Shown here in pieces: positions 42,730 to 52,323 of a stretch of DNA of 64,000 nt. The number at the start of each line of letters is the position of its first letter. Position 1 is the stretch's first letter. Under the pieces are notes generated by a model. That model did no database searches and had not been told where the DNA came from. It saw only the letters and a list, made by a program, of their open reading frames with translations. Source of the stretch: Chloroflexus sp. (lineage in GTDB: Bacteria; Chloroflexota; Anaerolineae; Anaerolineales; Villigracilaceae); the NCBI GenBank assembly GCA_020723995.1, contig DYHT01000001.1, forward strand, positions 1-64,000. The letters run 5' to 3'. The position numbers were made by a program, and so were the translations under genes.

Positions 42730-43725
42730 ATGGATACTATTCTGATTGCCCTGCTGATTGTTGTACTGTTCGTTCTTCTGGTATTGATTGGGGCAGTCGC
42801 CTGGTTAGCCCTGCGCGTCTCGCGCACAAATCAACCAGGCAATGAACAAATCGCCAATCTGGCAGGAAAACTGGATGCTATCCAAAAACAGGTTGACAGC
42901 AGTTTGCAATCAGTCTCCAATCAAGTTTCGGCTTTTGGCGAAGTCAAAGAAACACTTGGTAAAGTCACAGCAGCAACCGATCGAGTCGCTGAACTTGGGG
43001 AAGATATCACCAAATTGCAGACTATCTTTCAATCTGGCCTCAAACGAGGCGGTTTCGGTGAAATCTTGCTCGGCAATCTTCTCGCCCAGGTTTTGCCCGA
43101 AAAGCATTTTCGCATGCAATATACTTTTTGTGACAACCAACGCGTGGATGCGGCTATCTTGCTTGGAGAGCGCATCCTCCCGATTGACTCCAAGTTCCCA
43201 TTACAGGGCTTTGATGGAGAAGGCGCCTCAAAAAGTAGTTTTGTGCGCAATGTCAAGAGCCGTATTGACGAAACAGCAAAATACATTCGCCCTGTAGAGG
43301 GAACCTTTGAATTTGCAATGATGTATATCCCCGCCGAAAATATCTACTACGAAATCATTTCTAATGGCGACCTATTCAATTACGCCATGGAAAGAAGGGT
43401 CATTCCAGTTTCACCAAATTCATTTTATGCCTACCTGCAAGTAGTTGTCTTCGGCTTGCACGGTATGCAAATTGAAGAAAATGCCCGCTTGATTTTGGAA
43501 CGTATCTCGTCTTTAGGGATTGCATTGAATAATGTCCAAGAGATTTACGAAAAACTCGGCACAAATATCACTGGCACCCAAACCAAATACAACGAATTGG
43601 GAAAAAAGTTGGGCAAATTCGCGGATCAATTTGGGGGACTCTCTGCCGACGTTCTCCCAGAGGACACAACTCCGCCATTGTTAAAAGATGGCGAATCCAT
43701 CATCTATCCACAGAAAAGTGAATAG
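42730..43725 (+). CDS. rmuC: RmuC-family DNA recombination protein
   Basis: 331 residues: an N-terminal membrane helix (about 3-27), a coiled-coil (about 35-100) and the RmuC nuclease-like domain (GGFGEILLGNLLAQVLPEKH, VDAAILLGERILPIDSKFPL, FAMMYIPAENIYYEII). RmuC limits inversions at short inverted repeats and is linked to restriction systems in defence loci. It lies between two copies of the end of a DNA methyltransferase gene, so it probably belonged to a restriction locus. Base composition is more AT-rich than the neighbours, in keeping with transfer. Confidence 0.9.
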   Translation: MDTILIALLIVVLFVLLVLIGAVAWLALRVSRTNQPGNEQIANLAGKLDAIQKQVDSSLQSVSNQVSAFGEVKETLGKVTAATDRVAELGEDITKLQTIFQSGLKRGGFGEILLGNLLAQVLPEKHFRMQYTFCDNQRVDAAILLGERILPIDSKFPLQGFDGEGASKSSFVRNVKSRIDETAKYIRPVEGTFEFAMMYIPAENIYYEIISNGDLFNYAMERRVIPVSPNSFYAYLQVVVFGLHGMQIEENARLILERISSLGIALNNVQEIYEKLGTNITGTQTKYNELGKKLGKFADQFGGLSADVLPEDTTPPLLKDGESIIYPQKSE

Positions 43726-43833
43726 ATGATGCCCGCGACATCCTATCCCTTCGACCCGCCGAAGTCCGGCAAGATCGCGGTCAAGGTTATCAATCACTAT
43801 GGGGATGAGGTGTTGAAGGTGTATGAGGTGTGA
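43726..43833 (+). pseudogene. C-terminal fragment of a DNA methyltransferase
   Basis: 35 codons, MMPATSYPFDPPKSGKIAVK then VINHYGDEVLKVYEV, a typical end of a site-specific DNA methyltransferase linked to type III-like systems. It is a second, diverged copy of the end at 42630-42718. No catalytic motif remains. Confidence 0.7.
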
Positions 43834-43837
43834 CTTT

Positions 43838-43980
43838 CTACTTCTCCACCACCCAAAAATGCGACAGCCCCAGCGCCTTCAGCGGGGTCTTTTCGAGCGT
43901 TTGCAGCACCCAGCGCAAGGCATTCCCCAGCCTGCCAAAGCGGGCGATGAGATTATCGTACGCGCCGAAGACAATCATTC
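43838..43980 (-). pseudogene. Duplicated C-terminal fragment of the methyltransferase at 44757
   Basis: Minus strand reads IVFGAYDNLIARFGRLG, ALRWVLQTLEKTPLKALGLS and HFWVVEK-stop, matching the end of the intact gene (VIFGAYDNVIARFGRLG, LGLSHFWVVEKV). The two copies are direct repeats that flank vapBC. It is truncated at its 5' end. Confidence 0.8.
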
Positions 43981-44011
43981 AACCAAACAAATGCACCGGC
44001 AAAGGCATACC

Positions 44012-44407
44012 TCAATACGGTCTTTCGGCTTGGAGATCAGAAAACGGGGCAAAATGCTTGAGGTTCAGCGTTGCCAATGACAATCCATTTTTTATCGCGG
44101 TTGCCGCAATCAGACAATCCAGAAAACCAATATTGTGGCTCAAATGGAAGCGCTTGTAGGATTCCAGGGCGGACGCGGAAATATCCTCCGCCACCCAAGC
44201 GATTTCATAGAGATCAAGTTCACGCTCGACGGCGCGTTGTTCGGCACGGTTGCGGCAGCCTGCCAAGAGTTCCGCTGCCGTAATCACCGAAATCGTACCT
44301 GCACTTTCGGGAAGCGAGTCAATCCAATCGCGCGCCGGCTCGGAACCGCGCATCAAATCAACAAGGATCGTCGTATCGAGCAGCCATCTACTTGCTGGGG
44401 TAGCCAT
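44012..44407 (-). CDS. vapC: VapC-type PIN-domain ribonuclease toxin
   Basis: 131 residues. PIN acidic residues in LLDTTILVDLMRG (Asp near 11), ITAAELLAG (Glu) and IGFLDCLIAATAI (Asp), with SLATLNLKHF at the end. Such toxins cut tRNA or rRNA with Mg2+. The start overlaps the antitoxin gene by 20 bases. The module sits between direct repeats of a methyltransferase gene end. Confidence 0.88.
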   Translation of the reverse strand: MATPASRWLLDTTILVDLMRGSEPARDWIDSLPESAGTISVITAAELLAGCRNRAEQRAVERELDLYEIAWVAEDISASALESYKRFHLSHNIGFLDCLIAATAIKNGLSLATLNLKHFAPFSDLQAERPY

Positions 44408-44648
44408 CTGCCCGCATCTCCATTCGGCGTCTTAGCTCCGTGGCGAAAGAGACCGCATCGGCGATATCGGTTCGTCCAGCCCAGATGCCGAAAGCAGGGT
44501 GCGCTGAACCGCGCCGCACAGGTCGTTTGAACTTGTCAGATACTTGCAACAGGATCACTTCGACCGCGCCGGCTGCCACATCGCTAGGAATTTCGATAAT
44601 CAAGCGACGGTCGCGCGTAATTTGTCCTTTGAGTTTGGTCGCGTACAT
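44388..44648 (-). CDS. vapB: VapB-like antitoxin
   Basis: 86 residues: an N-terminal swapped-hairpin (AbrB-like) start MYATKLKGQITRDRRLIIEI, a middle VILLQVSD segment and a C-terminal Arg-rich helix (FATELRRRMEMRAD) that would cover the toxin. Overlap with vapC shows coupling. It should repress its own promoter with the toxin. Confidence 0.75.
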   Translation of the reverse strand: MYATKLKGQITRDRRLIIEIPSDVAAGAVEVILLQVSDKFKRPVRRGSAHPAFGIWAGRTDIADAVSFATELRRRMEMRADGYPSK

Positions 44649-44756
44649 CGCGCCTCCTTTCTACAGAGATTATACTTCAATCAGCCAATACGAAAAAAAG
44701 CCAAGCATCTCGTTCGAGAGAGTTTGTTGAACAAGACCAGGTACGACAGTGCCAAG

Positions 44757-45491
44757 TTATACTTTCTCCACCACCCAGAAATGCGACAGACCCAACACTT
44801 CCAGCGGCGTCTTTTCCAGCCATTGCAGCAGCCAGCACAGGGCTTTCCCCAGCCTGCCAAAACGAGCAATAACGTTATCGTACGCGCCGAAGATGACCGT
44901 GCGCTCAAGAACACAAATGGGAAAATCAGCAAATAGTCTTTCGATGTCACTTTTAGAATAGACGCGCACGTGCGGAGCAAGTCTATCCCGCCACTGGCGC
45001 GGTAAATAATTGACCAGCGGGATGTTACCAAAGCGATATTTCCCGCGCCAGTAGATACCGTGCGTCTCGAAGGGATAGCCGCGATTGGGGACGAAGAGGG
45101 CCAGCCGCCCGCCGGGTTTCAGCGTGCGGACGATCTCGCGCACGGCCTGGGCGTCGTCGCGCACATGCTCGAGCACCTCGTGACTGAGGATCAGGTCGAA
45201 GGTTTCGCTGGAATAGGGCAGCTCCTCGCCGGCCGCGCAGGCCAGCAGGTCCGAGCGCTGATGCGCCTCATGCACGCGCTCGAAGTCGTATTCCAGGCCA
45301 AAGACCTGTCCACCGAAAGGCTGGAGGTGGGCGACGTACATCCCCACCCCGCAACCATCTTCGAGAATACGGCCTTTGATGCGTCCACCCGCGGCGCGCA
45401 AGATCATCTGTAAGCGTCGTTCCTGCCCTGCCCTCCAGACATAGGAGGGTTCTCCACGCAGGGCGGCTTTTTCGAGGTTGCGTAATTCCAT
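44757..45491 (-). CDS. Class I SAM-dependent methyltransferase
   Basis: 244 residues from ATG 45491 (MELRNLEKAALRG). SAM motif I ILEDGCGVGMYVAHL, acidic residue FGLEYD, then PYSSETFDLILSHEVLEHV and RTLKPGGRLALFVPNRGYPF. Resembles UbiE/Coq-like or sugar/lipid methyltransferases. No ribosome site is visible, but TATAAT lies eight bases before the ATG, so the mRNA may be leaderless. The frame continues upstream to 45704 only through a repeat. Its 3' end is duplicated at 43838. Confidence 0.8.
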   Translation of the reverse strand: MELRNLEKAALRGEPSYVWRAGQERRLQMILRAAGGRIKGRILEDGCGVGMYVAHLQPFGGQVFGLEYDFERVHEAHQRSDLLACAAGEELPYSSETFDLILSHEVLEHVRDDAQAVREIVRTLKPGGRLALFVPNRGYPFETHGIYWRGKYRFGNIPLVNYLPRQWRDRLAPHVRVYSKSDIERLFADFPICVLERTVIFGAYDNVIARFGRLGKALCWLLQWLEKTPLEVLGLSHFWVVEKV

Positions 45492-45610
45492 GCGGGTAAT
45501 TATAACCTTGCACGTTGGGGTCATGTGTGCTAGAATCCCACCCGTCGTAGTGCCAATACCGCAAACACCGAAAAGTGGGCGACCCCCACTTTTCTGCGTG
45601 TATAACAGGG

Positions 45611-45698
45611 TGTCATTGCGAGCGACCGAAGGGCGCGAAGCAATCCCCTGGAAAATTAGGAGATTGCTTCGCGGCACAGAGCGCCGCTCGCAATGACA
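45611..45698. repeat. Fold-back repeat upstream of nusA
   Basis: TGTCATTGCGAGCG (45611-45624) and CGCTCGCAATGACA (45685-45698) are perfect arms; GCGAAGCAATC / GATTGCTTCGC pairs inside. This type of repeat, often mis-translated as CHCERP- or HCE-like peptides, is widespread in many bacterial genomes. It lies 26 bases before nusA. Confidence 0.85.
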
Positions 45699-45724
45699 GA
45701 ACAACTCTGGGGAGTAGTTTGAAC

Positions 45725-47584
45725 ATGAAGAACGAATTTAGCCTGGCTTTCAACGAAGTACTGGAAGATAAGCAATTGCCGAAGGAAATTATCCTTCAGG
45801 CGGTGGAGTCTGCCATGGTTTCGGCCTACCGACGCTCGGTTAATGCTTCCACCGCCCAGCTCGTTGAAGCAAAAGTTGACCCTGAGACCGGCAAAATAGC
45901 CATCTATGCTGAAAAAGAGGTGGTCGAGGATGTTCAGGATGAACGCACCGAGGTCTCGCTGGAGGCTGCCCAGCAGATAAATCTAGAAGCCAACCTCGGC
46001 GAGATGGTCATGGTCGAATCCACGCCCGCCGATTTTGGCCGCGTCGCGGCGCAGACGGCTCGTCAGGTCATCCAGCAGCGCCTGCGCGAGGCCGAGCGCC
46101 AGGTGCAGTCGCAATACTTCGAGAAGCAGATCGGGGAGATCATCAGCGGCGTGGTGCAGGCTGCCAACAACGTCCAGGGTATAACCATTGGCCTGGACAT
46201 GAAGGCCGAAGGAATCATGCCGCCCAACCAAAAGATCCCGGGCGAGCATTTCAAGGTGCACGACCGCGTGCGCGCCATCGTGCTGGAAGTCAAAGACAGC
46301 CCGCGCGGCCAGCAGATCATCCTCTCCCGCTCGCATCGCAACTTCCTGCGCCGCCTGCTCGAAAACGAAGTCCCGGAAATCTATCACGGCATCGTTGAAA
46401 TCCGCGCCATCGCCCGTGAACCTGGCCAGCGCGCCAAGGTGGCCGTCTCGGCTAGCCAGCCCAACGTGGACCCAGTCGGCGCGTGTGTCGGACAACGCGG
46501 CGTGCGCATCCAGCAAATCGTCAAGGAACTCCACGACGAGAAGATTGACATCATCGAGTGGAATCCGGACCCGGTGATTTATATCTCCAAGGCTATCAGT
46601 CCCGCGCGTGTCAACGGCGTATATCTGGCTGAAGGCGATAAGACTGCCACGGTCATTGTCCAGGAAGATCAATTAAGCCTGGCTATCGGACGAGACGGGC
46701 AGAACGCGCGCCTGGCCGCCAAGTTGACCGGCTGGCGCATTGACATCAAGTCCCTGGCCGAAGCCGCGGCGGATGCCATTGCCAAGTTGCAAAGGGATGC
46801 CTCGCTGGCCGCGCTGGCTGAAGTCGAGAAGCAGCACGTCTCGATCGTCGAGGATATCCTGACCAAGAAGGCTGAAGGCCGCCCGGTTACACCTGAAGAA
46901 TACACGACGTTGATTCAGTTTGTGGATCGTGTCGAGCGGCGCACGGTGGAAAAGAAGAAGGCGGATCAGGCTGCAGAAGAGGAACGCACCTCTGCGGCCC
47001 GGGCTGAAATCCCGGCTGTCGCTTTCGAGACGCCCATCGAGGAACTTGGCCTGGCCGAGCATATCGTCAACCTCCTGACCGGAGCCGAGCACCGCACCAT
47101 CGGCGATCTGATGCTGGCGATGAAGCTCGACCGGGATAGCGTTTTGGGCCTGGCCGGCATCGGCCCCAAGTCCATGCAAGCCATCGAGAATGCGCTCGCC
47201 AGTGTCACCTTCCCTGAGCCAGCGCCTGTGGTCGAACTGCTTGTGGAAGTTGGGATTACTGAGGCTCCTGCCAAAGCTGTGATTGAACCCGCGATCTTCA
47301 CGGAAGCCGCGCCTGTGGTGCCAGAAGCAGCCGTACAGCTCGAAGAGATCGCCGAGGTTGAGGCAACCATCGCGGAAAAGCCGCTCGAAGAGATCTTTGC
47401 CCTCAAGCCTGAGATGCTGCAACCCGTTGTCGTAACAGAAGACGAGGTAGAATCCTCGGACGCAAAGAAGAAAAAGAAGAAAAAGAAGCACGTCGAAATC
47501 GTGTATGATCCCGAACAAGATCAGACCATTGCCCACAAGAAGCACAAGCGTGGCGATGCAGGCTGGGAAGAATGGGAAGCATAA
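45725..47584 (+). CDS. nusA: Transcription termination/antitermination factor NusA
   Basis: 619 residues from ATG 45725 ([20 protein letters not shown]); upstream frame is repeat. N-terminal RNA polymerase-binding domain, S1 domain (about 135-200), two KH domains ([35 protein letters not shown]) and a helical repeat ([21 protein letters not shown]). The C-terminus, longer than usual, is acidic with a Lys run (residues about 580-588) and KHKR. It controls pausing and termination and heads the conserved operon with ylxR, infB and rbfA. Confidence 0.95.
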   Translation: MKNEFSLAFNEVLEDKQLPKEIILQAVESAMVSAYRRSVNASTAQLVEAKVDPETGKIAIYAEKEVVEDVQDERTEVSLEAAQQINLEANLGEMVMVESTPADFGRVAAQTARQVIQQRLREAERQVQSQYFEKQIGEIISGVVQAANNVQGITIGLDMKAEGIMPPNQKIPGEHFKVHDRVRAIVLEVKDSPRGQQIILSRSHRNFLRRLLENEVPEIYHGIVEIRAIAREPGQRAKVAVSASQPNVDPVGACVGQRGVRIQQIVKELHDEKIDIIEWNPDPVIYISKAISPARVNGVYLAEGDKTATVIVQEDQLSLAIGRDGQNARLAAKLTGWRIDIKSLAEAAADAIAKLQRDASLAALAEVEKQHVSIVEDILTKKAEGRPVTPEEYTTLIQFVDRVERRTVEKKKADQAAEEERTSAARAEIPAVAFETPIEELGLAEHIVNLLTGAEHRTIGDLMLAMKLDRDSVLGLAGIGPKSMQAIENALASVTFPEPAPVVELLVEVGITEAPAKAVIEPAIFTEAAPVVPEAAVQLEEIAEVEATIAEKPLEEIFALKPEMLQPVVVTEDEVESSDAKKKKKKKKHVEIVYDPEQDQTIAHKKHKRGDAGWEEWEA

Positions 47585-47650
47585 AGCTTGTAGCCACGCG
47601 GGCTTCCCCCGCCTGCGGCGAGCATGTGAGTAGTCCCTGCGGAAAATAAG

Positions 47651-47959
47651 GTGTCTGGAAAAACTGTAAAACGTCCCAAGCATATTCCCCAGCGTACCTG
47701 CGTGGGTTGTCACACAGTGCTTCCCAAGCGGTCGCTGACCCGCCTTGTATGCCGGCCGGAAGGCGTGCAAATTGACCCAACCGGTAAACTGGCCGGGCGC
47801 GGGGCGTACCTTCATAATCATCGTTCCTGCTGGGAAAGAGGCCTCAAAGGGCCGCTGTCCCATGCCTTGAAAATGGATCTGACGCCTGCCGAAATCGAGC
47901 GCCTCCGCGAATTCATGTCCACCCTGCCAGAGGATAGCGAGGCAGCAGGTGCAGGTTAG
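47651..47959 (+). CDS. ylxR: YlxR-family RNA-binding protein
   Basis: 102 residues from GTG 47651. The signature is RTCVGCHTVLPKRSLTRLV ... GRGAYLHNHRSCWERGLK, with a Cys pair and the GRGAYLC-like motif (His replaces Cys in LHN). YlxR proteins bind RNA and sit between nusA and infB in many bacteria, as here. The 244-bp gap to infB shows no gene. Confidence 0.9.
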   Translation: MSGKTVKRPKHIPQRTCVGCHTVLPKRSLTRLVCRPEGVQIDPTGKLAGRGAYLHNHRSCWERGLKGPLSHALKMDLTPAEIERLREFMSTLPEDSEAAGAG

Positions 47960-48203
47960 CAAGGGTATTATGGGCTGACGAGATATCTCTCTCGCCGATC
48001 GCTCAGTTGCGCAGCACTCTTCGAGCAGGCACGCAAGAATTCCAGGCTTGCATTGCACCACTCAACAAGTGGAACTGCGCGCGCAATGGTAGCCAGCCTA
48101 GCCCTGCCTGCACCGAACGCAGGACGGTGTGGCGCAGGCACAGGTGGCGGGCTGGGCCAGGGTAGGCTTCCACAATCAGGTTGCACACCTTAGGAGGTGC
48201 CGT

Positions 48204-49988
48204 ATGAGCGATAACGAGCATAAAAAAATAATATTACCGGCAAATATCACCGTCCGCGATTTGGCATCGTATATTGATGCCAGCGCAATCCAGATCATTA
48301 AAAGCTTGATGTCCAATGGCGTGATGGCCAATATCAACCAGCAGATAGACTTCGATACCGCCGCCATTGTCGCCGCTGAAATGGGCTACGAGGCGATCCT
48401 CGAAGACCAGGAAGCGCCCGAAGAAGAAGAGGCCGGTGAAGTGCCTCTCTGGCGGAGGATGATTGCCGGTGAAGACAAATCGCTTCTGATGCCGCGAGCG
48501 CCGGTCGTGACCATGCTGGGCCACGTGGACCACGGCAAGACCTCTTTGTTGGATGTCATCCGTCACACCAATGTTGCGGAAGGCGAAACAGGCGGCATAA
48601 CCCAGCACATCGGCGCGTACCAGGTTGAGCACAACGGTCGCCCGATCACTTTCCTGGATACGCCCGGCCACGCGGCTTTCACCGCCATGCGCGCCCGCGG
48701 CGCACAGGGGGCGGATATCGTCGTTCTGGTCGTCGCTGCGGATGATGGCGTGATGCCCCAGACCAAAGAAGCCATTGCCCACGCCAGAGCGGCGCGCGTG
48801 CCCATCCTCGTGGCTTTGAACAAGATTGACAAAGCCAACGCCAATCCAGAAATGGTAAAGCGTCAACTCGGCGATAACGGCCTCGTCCCAGATGAATGGG
48901 ATGGGACAACGATTGTTGTGCCTGTCTCTGCCAAACAGAGACAAGGCATCGAGGACTTGCTGGAGGCCATCCTGTTGGTAGCGGATAACACCGACATTCG
49001 CGCCAACCCCAAGGGTCGCGTCATCGGCACCGTCATCGAAGCGGAGCTGGACAAGACCAAGGGTGTGATCGCCACCTTACTGGTGCAGAATGGCACGCTG
49101 GAGGTCGGAGATTTAGTGGTCGCCGGTAACGCCTACGGCCATCTGCGGGCGATGTTCGATTATCATGGCCGCAAAGTACAAAAAGCCGGGCCGTCCGTTC
49201 CCGTCTCAGTGATGGGGTTGAACGAGGTACCTACCGCAGGTGACTTGTTCCGGGTCGTGACGACGGAGAAGGAAGCCCGTCAGATCATCCTGGAGCGCAA
49301 CGAGGCAGCCCGGAAAATGGCTGTCGCGCCCAAAAAGGCTACCCTGGAGGAACTTTTTGCCAACTACCAGGTCGGTGAAACCAAAGAACTACGCCTGATC
49401 CTCAAGGCCGATGTGCAAGGCTCGCTGGAGCCGATCGTCAACTCACTCAACGAACTGAGCAAAGGCGATATCTCCGTCAACATCCTGCACGCTGAAACCG
49501 GTAACATCAGCGAAAATGACGTGATGCTGGCCTCGGCCTCCAAAGCCATTATCGTTGGTTTCAACGTACAAGCCGATGTGTCTGCCCGCCGCCTGGCTGA
49601 CTCGGAAGGCGTCTCGATCCGCTTGTACGACATCATCTATCGTATGATCGAGGATGTGGAAAAAGCTCTCAAAGGCATGCTCGCGCCTGAACTCATCGAA
49701 AAGCTCATCGGCAAGGCTGAGATCCTGCAAATCTTCTCCATCTCGAAGGTCGGTAAGATAGCCGGCTGTCGCGTGCGTGAAGGCGACATTCGGCGTAACG
49801 GCAAGGTGCGCCTGTATCGCGGCCAAGATATCCTTTACGAAGGCGAGATCTTCTCACTCAAGCACGAGAAAGAAGACGTGCGCGAAATCCGTCAGGGTTT
49901 TGAGTGTGGTATTAGCCTGAAGAACTTCAATGATATCCAGGTCGGCGATGTAATTGTGTGCTATATCTTGGAAAAGAAAATCGAATAA
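48204..49988 (+). CDS. infB: Translation initiation factor IF-2
   Basis: 594 residues from ATG 48204, with TAGGAGGTG six bases upstream. IF2 N-terminal domain ([20 protein letters not shown]), then the G domain: G1 GHVDHGKT near residue 105, [21 protein letters not shown] and SAK; domains II-IV follow, ending with [20 protein letters not shown]. It brings initiator tRNA to the ribosome. The long variable N-terminal extension of many IF-2 proteins is absent, giving a short form. Confidence 0.96.
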   Translation: MSDNEHKKIILPANITVRDLASYIDASAIQIIKSLMSNGVMANINQQIDFDTAAIVAAEMGYEAILEDQEAPEEEEAGEVPLWRRMIAGEDKSLLMPRAPVVTMLGHVDHGKTSLLDVIRHTNVAEGETGGITQHIGAYQVEHNGRPITFLDTPGHAAFTAMRARGAQGADIVVLVVAADDGVMPQTKEAIAHARAARVPILVALNKIDKANANPEMVKRQLGDNGLVPDEWDGTTIVVPVSAKQRQGIEDLLEAILLVADNTDIRANPKGRVIGTVIEAELDKTKGVIATLLVQNGTLEVGDLVVAGNAYGHLRAMFDYHGRKVQKAGPSVPVSVMGLNEVPTAGDLFRVVTTEKEARQIILERNEAARKMAVAPKKATLEELFANYQVGETKELRLILKADVQGSLEPIVNSLNELSKGDISVNILHAETGNISENDVMLASASKAIIVGFNVQADVSARRLADSEGVSIRLYDIIYRMIEDVEKALKGMLAPELIEKLIGKAEILQIFSISKVGKIAGCRVREGDIRRNGKVRLYRGQDILYEGEIFSLKHEKEDVREIRQGFECGISLKNFNDIQVGDVIVCYILEKKIE

Positions 49989-50000
49989 GTAAATTGAACC

Positions 50001-50354
50001 ATGCCATCCAAAGTTCGTATTCAACGCATAGCGGATCGAATCCGCCAGGAACTCTCGGAGATGCTCATCCGCGAGATCAGCGACCCGCGCCTGAAGCAGA
50101 TCTTCATTACCGACGTGAGTGTGGATCGCGAGCTGGCTTACGCCGATGTGTACGTCTCGGCGGTGGAAGGGGCTGCGCGTTCCGGCGAAATCCTGAAAGG
50201 TTTGAAGCATGCCAGTCGTTTCCTGCGACACGAACTGGCCGCCCGCGTGGAATTGCGCGCCATTCCACAATTGCGCTTCCACTGGGATCCAACGCCCGAG
50301 AAAGCTGATCACATCGAACAGTTGCTGGCGCAAATCAGCAATCAAAAGTCGTAA
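50001..50354 (+). CDS. rbfA: Ribosome-binding factor A
   Basis: 117 residues, KH-like fold: RIQRIADRIRQELSEMLIRE, DPRLKQIFITDVSVDRELAY, ADVYVSAVEG, HELAARVELRAIPQLRFHWD. RbfA matures the 16S rRNA 5' end in the small subunit. It starts 12 bases after infB, as in the standard operon. Confidence 0.94.
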   Translation: MPSKVRIQRIADRIRQELSEMLIREISDPRLKQIFITDVSVDRELAYADVYVSAVEGAARSGEILKGLKHASRFLRHELAARVELRAIPQLRFHWDPTPEKADHIEQLLAQISNQKS

Positions 50355-50393
50355 ATCCTTTGCAAAAATGCGCTCGAAGGAAATTCTCTATAT

Positions 50394-51383
50394 ATGGATC
50401 AAGGTATAATCGCGGCCATTAAAGAACGTTTATCGGTCGCACAGAGGATACTCATGGTTTCCCACGTGCGCCCGGATGGGGATGCCATCGGTTCGTTGCT
50501 GGCGTTCGGCCTGGCGCTTCAAGAGGCCGGCAAAGAGGTCCAGATGGTGCTGGCTGACGGCGTGCCGTCCTCTTTCCGGCATTTGCCCGGCAGTGAGCAG
50601 GTGCGCAAGTCAGCGCAAGGAGCTTTCGACCTGATCGTCACGCTGGACTGCGCCGACTTGAAACGCGTCGGCAAGGTGTTGGAAGGTTTCGGCAAACCGG
50701 ATATCAATATTGACCACCACACTACCAATGAGCTTTTCGGCGCGCTCAATCTGATCGAACCAGAGGCGGTGGCGACTGCGAGTATCCTGTTCCGCCATTT
50801 TCCCGAATGGGGATACATGATTACCCAGCCTGTGGCGGTCAACCTGGTGACCGGGATCGTGACCGATACGCTGGGTTTCCGCACCACCAACACCACCCCG
50901 GAATCGCTGCGCCAGGTCGCCGCCTTAATGGAACTTGGTGTGGATATGACCAACTTGTATTATCGCGGACTGGTGCGGCGTTCCTTCCCGGCGGCGAAGT
51001 ACTGGGGATTGGGCCTTGCCAGCCTGCAACGTGCGGATGGAATCGTATGGGGTATAATGACGCTTGCAGACCGAAAAAATGCCGATTATCCCGGCAACGA
51101 CGACGCCGACCTCATCAATGTGATTTCATCCATTGACGAAAGCGACATCACCATGATCTTCGTTGAACAGAAGCACGGGACGGTAAAAATATCCTGGCGA
51201 ACGCAAAACCCAGGACTGGACGTTTCGCAAATCGCCAGGCAATTTGGCGGCGGCGGGCATCCGGGCGCGGCCGGCGCCGACGTCCCCGGGCCACTGGCCG
51301 ATGTCCAGGAACGCGTCCTGGCAGCGACGCGAGATACATTGAACAAATTTCACAAACTATACTCGCAAGGGAACGAGTCATAA
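50394..51383 (+). CDS. nrnA: DHH-family oligoribonuclease / pAp phosphatase
   Basis: 329 residues. DHH motifs: SHVRPDGDAIGS, LDCADLKRVG, NIDHHTTNELFG, and the DHHA1 end GGGGHPGAAGADVPG. NrnA degrades short RNA and dephosphorylates pAp in bacteria without Orn. It is placed between rbfA and truB, a common arrangement. The start at 50394 has no clear ribosome site. Confidence 0.92.
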   Translation: MDQGIIAAIKERLSVAQRILMVSHVRPDGDAIGSLLAFGLALQEAGKEVQMVLADGVPSSFRHLPGSEQVRKSAQGAFDLIVTLDCADLKRVGKVLEGFGKPDINIDHHTTNELFGALNLIEPEAVATASILFRHFPEWGYMITQPVAVNLVTGIVTDTLGFRTTNTTPESLRQVAALMELGVDMTNLYYRGLVRRSFPAAKYWGLGLASLQRADGIVWGIMTLADRKNADYPGNDDADLINVISSIDESDITMIFVEQKHGTVKISWRTQNPGLDVSQIARQFGGGGHPGAAGADVPGPLADVQERVLAATRDTLNKFHKLYSQGNES

Positions 51384-51402
51384 ATCTCAGGAGGAATTGA
51401 AA

Positions 51403-52323
51403 ATGGAAAGTCGAGATATCAAAAATGCCATCTCGGGTATCCTGGTAGTGGATAAACCAGTCGGTCTGACCTCACATGACGTGGTGCAGATCATCCGCAC
51501 CGGTACCGGCATCCGCCGCGCCGGACACACCGGCACGCTCGACCCGCGCGCCTCAGGCGTGCTGGTCGTCCTGATCGGCCCGGCCGTACGTTTGAGCGAG
51601 TTCGTTTCGGCTTCGGACAAACGCTACCAGGCCATTCTGCGCCTGGGCAGCACCACCGATACCTACGACGCCGAGGGTCGTTTTACCCACCAGCCATCCG
51701 CGCCGGTGGATGTCACCGAGGAAAAGTTCGAGGAAGCGCTCAAACAGTTCATTGGCGAGATCGAGCAGACGCCGCCGCCTTTTTCAGCGGTCAAGCTGCA
51801 CGGGCGCAAGGCCTATGAAATGGCGCGCCAGGGCGAAGAGGTCAATCTGGCTCCACGCAAGATCCAGGTCTATCACCTGGAGGTGCTGGAATGGGCGCCG
51901 CCGGAAGTGGTGATAGATGTGCATTGCTCGTCGGGCACTTACGTGCGCTCGCTGGCGAACGACATGGGCAACGTGCTGGGTTGCGGCGCCTATTTGGTCG
52001 GCCTGCGCCGCACCAAGAGCGGGCGATTCAGCCTGCGCGACGCCGTCCCCCTGCGCAAGTTGCAGGACGCCTTCAACGCCGGCAACTGGTACCAATACCT
52101 GATCCCGGCCGCCGAAGCCCTGGCGGATTGGCCGGCCGTTGAACTCAATCCCGACGAGGTCGAAGAAGTCACGCACGGGCATCGCGTCAAGGCCGCGCCG
52201 GATGCCAAGCCCGGACTGGTACGCGGGATCAGCATGGCTGGTGAATTGATTGCCATCATAGAATTGGCCCAGGGTGAAGACGGCAGCCCGGAGTGGCAGC
52301 CTAAAAAGGTGTTCTTCTCATAA
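51403..52323 (+). CDS. truB: tRNA pseudouridine-55 synthase TruB
   Basis: 306 residues from ATG 51403 with GGAGG eight bases upstream. Starts with ILVVDKPVGLTSHDVVQIIR; the catalytic Asp is in HTGTLDPRASGVLVV; KRYQAILRLGSTTDTYDAEG and the CSSGTYVRSLANDMG motif follow. C-terminal PUA-like part. It converts U55 of tRNA to pseudouridine. The gene ends one base before ribF. Confidence 0.95.
   Translation: MESRDIKNAISGILVVDKPVGLTSHDVVQIIRTGTGIRRAGHTGTLDPRASGVLVVLIGPAVRLSEFVSASDKRYQAILRLGSTTDTYDAEGRFTHQPSAPVDVTEEKFEEALKQFIGEIEQTPPPFSAVKLHGRKAYEMARQGEEVNLAPRKIQVYHLEVLEWAPPEVVIDVHCSSGTYVRSLANDMGNVLGCGAYLVGLRRTKSGRFSLRDAVPLRKLQDAFNAGNWYQYLIPAAEALADWPAVELNPDEVEEVTHGHRVKAAPDAKPGLVRGISMAGELIAIIELAQGEDGSPEWQPKKVFFS

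Noticed and set aside
46673-48061. 462-codon minus-strand frame opposite nusA and ylxR
   Set aside because: No recognisable domain and entirely antisense to two conserved genes.
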